9,074 nucleotides of DNA from an uncultured Faecalibacterium sp. (lineage in GTDB: Bacteria > Bacillota > Clostridia > Oscillospirales > Ruminococcaceae), in contig CAKSZF010000057.1 of NCBI GenBank assembly GCA_934525405.1, positions 1 through 9,074 on the forward strand. Direction: 5' to 3'. The stretch's first letter is position 1, and every line of letters begins with the position of its first letter. The notes beneath the pieces are model-generated. The model was not told the DNA's origin and did not search any database. It worked only from the letters and a program-made list of their open reading frames with translations. The position numbers and the translations under genes were made by a program. Below, piece after piece: positions 5,626 to 9,074 of the stretch.

Positions 5626-8600
5626 TTACTCCGGGGCTTTCATGCTTTCCACCATGCTGATGCGCCGGACGTGCCGCCGCATCACAAAGCAGACCACTAC
5701 GGTAAACACCATGGTCAGCGCCACCGCCAGCAGGTAGCTGCGGGGGGCGATCGTGCGGATGAACATGAGCTGATCCATCTCCACAGTCAGGATGATGAAC
5801 TTGTGCAGCGGCACACCCAGCGCCAGACCCACGCCGGAACCGATGAGCGCCAGCAGCTCGATCTCACGGAAGATGTAGCGGTACACCTCTTTATCGTAGA
5901 AGCCCAGCACCTTGATGGTTGCCAGCTCCTTTTTGCGCTCCCCAAGGTTGACGCTGATCAGGTTATACAGCACCACGGCTGCCAGCGCCGCCGCACAGAT
6001 GATGATCAGCACCACCACATAGCCCAGACTGACGATGAGGTTATCGAACAGCTCGGTGGTATCCTCGGTAAAGCTGATGCTGCTGACGTAGTTGCAGTCC
6101 AGCAGGTCGGTGCGCAGGGCGTTGTATCCGGCAGCATTGGTGCAGGTAGTCTTGCCGTAGACCGTGTTCCACGGGATCTCTGCCGTGCCCAGCAGGCTTT
6201 CCAGCTGTGCGCGTGGGAGATACAGCCGGGTGAACATATAGTTCTCGGTAATGCCGGTCAGGGTCAGCTCCACCCGGGTGCCCTCGGCGTTTTCCACCCA
6301 GAAGGTATCGCCGGTGTGCAGCCCCAGATTCTCAGCGGTCTTTTCGGTCAGGATGGCGCTGCCGTTGTCAAAGCTGATGGCCTTGTGCCCCTTGCGGGTG
6401 CGGAAGGTGACGTACCGGGTCAGGTCGCTGTCCTTTGCCGCAGCCACGATGCTCACGCTTGCGCTCTCGCCTGCGGCATTGTAGATCGTGGTGGATTTGG
6501 TATACACCGCACTCCAGTTCTGCACGGCGCTGTTGCTGTCCAGCTCCTCTGCCAGCCCCTGCTCCATGGTCAGGGCTTTGGGGTCGCTGAGGGTGATGGA
6601 CATATCGTTGTGGGTCAGCTCGGTAGACTGCTTTGTAACGATGGGCAGCAGGGAATCCTGAATGCCAAAGCCGATGAGCAGCAGCGCGGTGCAGCCCGCC
6701 ACGCCCAGCACGGTCATGAAGAACCGCTTTTTATACCGGAACAGGTTGCGGGCGGTGGTCTTTTGCGAGAAGGACATCCGGGACCACAGCGGGGTGATGC
6801 GCTCCATCAGGATGCGCTTGCCCGCCACGGGGGCCCGGGGCAGCAGCAAAGCTGCGGTCTTTTCGGCCAGACTGGAACGGCAGGCGTACCATGTGGCAAA
6901 GCCGATGACTGCGGCGCTGATGCCCACGCTGGCAGCTGCCATGCCCGGGTAGAAGTGCAGGGTGAAGGTGGGCAGGGTGAACACTAGCTGATAGGCGTTC
7001 CAGATAATGATGGGGAACACCACAAAGCCCGCCACCATGCCGACGATGCTGCCCAGAATGGTGGCCAGCATCGCGTAGAACAGGTACTTGCCCGCGATGC
7101 TGAAATTGGAGTAGCCCAGCGCCTTTAAGGTGCCCATTTGCAGGCGGTTCTCGTCCACCATGCGGGTCATAGTGGTGGTAGCCACCAGCGCCGCCACAAG
7201 GAAGAAGAACACCGGGAACACCCGGGCAATGGCGTCCATGCGGTCGGCGTACTGGGCAAAGGTGACGCAGCTCATAGTGGAGGTGCGGTCCAGCACATAC
7301 CACTCGCCCTTTTTGATTTGGCTCACCTGCTCCTCGGCATCGTTCAGCTGGGCAAGACCGTCTGCCAGCTTCTGCTCCGCCTCGGCCTTCTGGCTCTCGA
7401 ACTCGGTGCGGGAGGTTTCCAGCTGGGTCTGCCCGGCGTTATACTCTGCCCAGCCCTCTTCCAGCTGCTTTTGTGCGGCATCAAACTGGGTGTAGGCGCT
7501 GGCTGTGCCGGTGGTCAGCTGCAATTGCCCCTGCAAAAGCTGCAATTTCATCTTGCGCAGCGCAGCCTTGGCTTCAGTCACCAGCTGGTCGTTGGAGAGG
7601 TTCGGCGAGGAGATGAGCCCCTGCTGGTACATCTGCCGCTTGCCCGCGTCCAGCTGCTGCTGATAGCCCTGCAGCTGGTTATAGATGTTATCGTAAGCGG
7701 CCTGCGCCTTGGCCAGCGCATCCCGCAGTTCAATATAGTCCTCATCCTCCGGCTCGGCTTCGTCCAGCGCCTTTTCGGCGTTGCGCAGGGCTGCTTCCGC
7801 GTAGGTCAGCAAGGGGTCTGCCACCTTTTTCAGATTGACCAGCAGCTCGATTTGCTGTAACTGCTCCTCAAATTCCAGCACCTGCTCCTCGCTGCTCACC
7901 AGCTTGTCGGCACCGCTCTGCATGGTGTCCGGCAGGGCAGCCTTCTGGGCGGCAAGCTCCTTTTCACCGGCCTCCAGCTGCGCCTTGGCGGCGTCCAGCT
8001 GCGGCTGCGCGTCTGCCAGCTTTGCCTCGGCCTCAGCGAACTGGCGCTCGGCCTCGGCTTTCTGGCTGTCGTACTCCGTGCGCGCCTCGGTCAGCTTGTC
8101 GTTGGCGGTGTCCATCAGCTCTTCCCGCCGGGCGGTGCACTGCACGCTCTGGATGGCCTTGAGCTTTTCCGCTACGGTATCCACTGCGGCCTGATATTCA
8201 TCGGAATAATTATCATACAATTCGGCATTTTCTGCTTTGATATAGCACACCGTATAATAATCTGCGGTCAAAGTGCCCTCCGGCACAAACAGGATGCAGT
8301 CCAGCTGGCCATCGCCCACAGTGCTGCTCTCGGAATCGGAGGAAAAATGCAGCGGGTCCTGCACCGTGCCCACCACCGTGAACACCTGCCCGCTGACCCC
8401 CTCGGTCTCTTCCGGCAGGGTCAGCTGGGTGCCCAGCTCCACCGGGCTGCCGTGGCCCATCACGTGCACCACGCACTCCCCGGCAGCTTCCGGCATCCGG
8501 CCGGACAGCAGCACCGGGCGGTTCATGTTTTCCGGCGTATCGGCCTGCGGGTCGGCAGGCAGCTGATACAGCCGTGCCACCGTGGTCTGCTCGTCCCCTG

Positions 8601-8904
8601 TCCAGTGCCCCTCTACGTCCTGATACTTCACCGCCTGCACGGCGTCCACCCCGTCCACAGCGGCAATGGCATCGATATCGCCCTGACTGAGGCCAAGGGT
8701 GGACAACACCCGCAGGTCGAACACATTCTGCTGCACATAGTACTTCTGGGCAGCGGTGCGCATATCGGGGGCAATGCACATCAGGCCGGTGAGCATCATC
8801 ACCCCCAGCGCCACGATGCCAAACAGGGACACCACCCGGCTGATGCTGCTTTTCATCTCGCGCAGGATATTTTTGCGGTAACTTTTCTGCACAGTTCTCA
8901 CCAC
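5626..8904 (-). CDS. ABC transporter permease with two FtsX units and a long coiled-coil extracytoplasmic insert
   Basis: This encodes 1092 residues and ends at TAA (5626-5628). Eight membrane segments are visible, in two halves of one plus three. Half 1: helix 24-44, a MacB-like extracytoplasmic region, then an FtsX unit at about 562-680 (helices near 563-580, 608-632, 654-674; signature RLQMGTLKALGYSN). Half 2: helix about 728-748, an extracytoplasmic region 750-955, then an FtsX unit 956-1080 (helices near 961-983, 1013-1035, 1057-1075; signature KKELATIKVLGFYDKEV). Residues 262-534 are rich in Ala, Glu, Gln, Lys and Leu, a probable long antiparallel coiled coil inserted in the first outer region. 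The start is GTG at 8904 or, equally likely, GTG at 8901; both overlap the ATPase stop, suggesting translational coupling. The family includes exporters and transporters that pass mechanical force across the membrane to outer partners. The substrate is unknown; peptide or lipid export, or envelope remodelling, are possible. Confidence 0.93.
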   Translation of the reverse strand: MVRTVQKSYRKNILREMKSSISRVVSLFGIVALGVMMLTGLMCIAPDMRTAAQKYYVQQNVFDLRVLSTLGLSQGDIDAIAAVDGVDAVQAVKYQDVEGHWTGDEQTTVARLYQLPADPQADTPENMNRPVLLSGRMPEAAGECVVHVMGHGSPVELGTQLTLPEETEGVSGQVFTVVGTVQDPLHFSSDSESSTVGDGQLDCILFVPEGTLTADYYTVCYIKAENAELYDNYSDEYQAAVDTVAEKLKAIQSVQCTARREELMDTANDKLTEARTEYDSQKAEAERQFAEAEAKLADAQPQLDAAKAQLEAGEKELAAQKAALPDTMQSGADKLVSSEEQVLEFEEQLQQIELLVNLKKVADPLLTYAEAALRNAEKALDEAEPEDEDYIELRDALAKAQAAYDNIYNQLQGYQQQLDAGKRQMYQQGLISSPNLSNDQLVTEAKAALRKMKLQLLQGQLQLTTGTASAYTQFDAAQKQLEEGWAEYNAGQTQLETSRTEFESQKAEAEQKLADGLAQLNDAEEQVSQIKKGEWYVLDRTSTMSCVTFAQYADRMDAIARVFPVFFFLVAALVATTTMTRMVDENRLQMGTLKALGYSNFSIAGKYLFYAMLATILGSIVGMVAGFVVFPIIIWNAYQLVFTLPTFTLHFYPGMAAASVGISAAVIGFATWYACRSSLAEKTAALLLPRAPVAGKRILMERITPLWSRMSFSQKTTARNLFRYKKRFFMTVLGVAGCTALLLIGFGIQDSLLPIVTKQSTELTHNDMSITLSDPKALTMEQGLAEELDSNSAVQNWSAVYTKSTTIYNAAGESASVSIVAAAKDSDLTRYVTFRTRKGHKAISFDNGSAILTEKTAENLGLHTGDTFWVENAEGTRVELTLTGITENYMFTRLYLPRAQLESLLGTAEIPWNTVYGKTTCTNAAGYNALRTDLLDCNYVSSISFTEDTTELFDNLIVSLGYVVVLIIICAAALAAVVLYNLISVNLGERKKELATIKVLGFYDKEVYRYIFREIELLALIGSGVGLALGVPLHKFIILTVEMDQLMFIRTIAPRSYLLAVALTMVFTVVVCFVMRRHVRRISMVESMKAPE

Positions 8905-9074
8905 TCGATCTGTTCCACCGGCACCGGGTGCTCGTTGACCTGATTGGACACGATGCGGCCGCTGCGCACCTGAATGATACGGTCAGCCATACCGGTCAGT
9001 GCCGTGTTGTGGGTAATAACAATGACGGTGCGTCCGGTCTTGCGGCAGGTATCCTGCAAAAGGCCCAGCACCTG
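8898..9074 (-). CDS. ABC transporter ATP-binding protein, C-terminal fragment (LolD/MacB type)
   Basis: The last 58 residues are visible; the gene starts beyond the right edge. They read QVLGLLQDTCRKTGRTVIVI, then THNTALTGMADRIIQVRSGR, then IVSNQVNEHPVPVEQIEW. The THN block carries the switch histidine (His22 of the fragment) that contacts the gamma phosphate of ATP, and ADRIIQVRSGRIV is the usual end of ATPases that pair with FtsX/MacB-type permeases. The Walker A, Walker B and signature motifs lie outside the window. The TGA stop (8898-8900) overlaps the start of the permease gene by 4 or 7 bases, so the two proteins form one cytoplasmic-face ATPase plus membrane permease unit. Confidence 0.92.
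   Translation of the reverse strand, partial: QVLGLLQDTCRKTGRTVIVITHNTALTGMADRIIQVRSGRIVSNQVNEHPVPVEQIEW

Noticed and set aside
5671..6987. 438-codon plus-strand open frame inside the ABC permease
   Set aside because: It is antisense to the FtsX-unit coding sequence and has a low-complexity His/Gln/Gly-rich translation, without a ribosome binding site or known domain.
1..9074. CRISPR array, tRNA or rRNA genes, prophage or toxin-antitoxin module
   Set aside because: No regularly spaced direct repeats, no cloverleaf or rRNA motifs, and no phage or toxin-like proteins were seen on either strand.

Overview
The window looks like chromosomal DNA of a high-GC gut Firmicute in the Clostridia. Faecalibacterium or a close Oscillospiraceae relative is my best guess. 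This rests on the codon usage, strong AGGAGG ribosome binding sites, the protein types, and a palindrome-rich intergenic repeat (CTCCCTCAGTCA... / GCTCCCTCggaGAGGGAGC) that I recall from such genomes. No search could be run, so the genus is an inference.

Layout. Positions 1-144 hold the C-terminal end of a sugar ABC transporter permease (galactose/ribose type), closed by a strong intrinsic terminator. A likely two-gene plus-strand unit follows: a 103-residue protein with an N-terminal coiled coil and a C-terminal membrane segment (259-570), then a complete 917-residue M16C (presequence-protease-like) zinc metallopeptidase (619-3372). A 601-base gene-free stretch (3373-3973) carries a 16-bp hairpin, a 209-bp element with imperfect terminal inverted repeats (MITE-like), two AT-rich dyads, a good sigma-70-type promoter and a GC-rich leader hairpin. 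The promoter leads into a 456-residue AzgA/PbuG-type NCS2 nucleobase permease (3974-5344).

The NCS2 gene converges on a minus-strand ABC exporter operon. Two strong hairpins, both T-tailed, lie between the 3' ends. The exporter operon is read from the right edge: the end of a LolD/MacB-type ATPase (8898-9074), then a 1092-residue permease with two FtsX units (5626-8904), whose GTG start overlaps the ATPase stop. The permease carries an insert of about 270 residues, predicted coiled coil, in its first extracytoplasmic region, with a near-duplicate motif at each end.

How the genes relate. The window reads as independent housekeeping modules: sugar uptake, peptide degradation, purine-base uptake, and an MacB/FtsX-type ABC system of unknown substrate. 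I see no phage, CRISPR, toxin-antitoxin or defence module, and nothing that clearly amounts to a new multi-gene system. The items most worth a second look are the inverted-repeat element, the regulatory region of the NCS2 gene, the coiled-coil insert of the ABC permease, and the pairing of the small membrane protein with the M16 peptidase.
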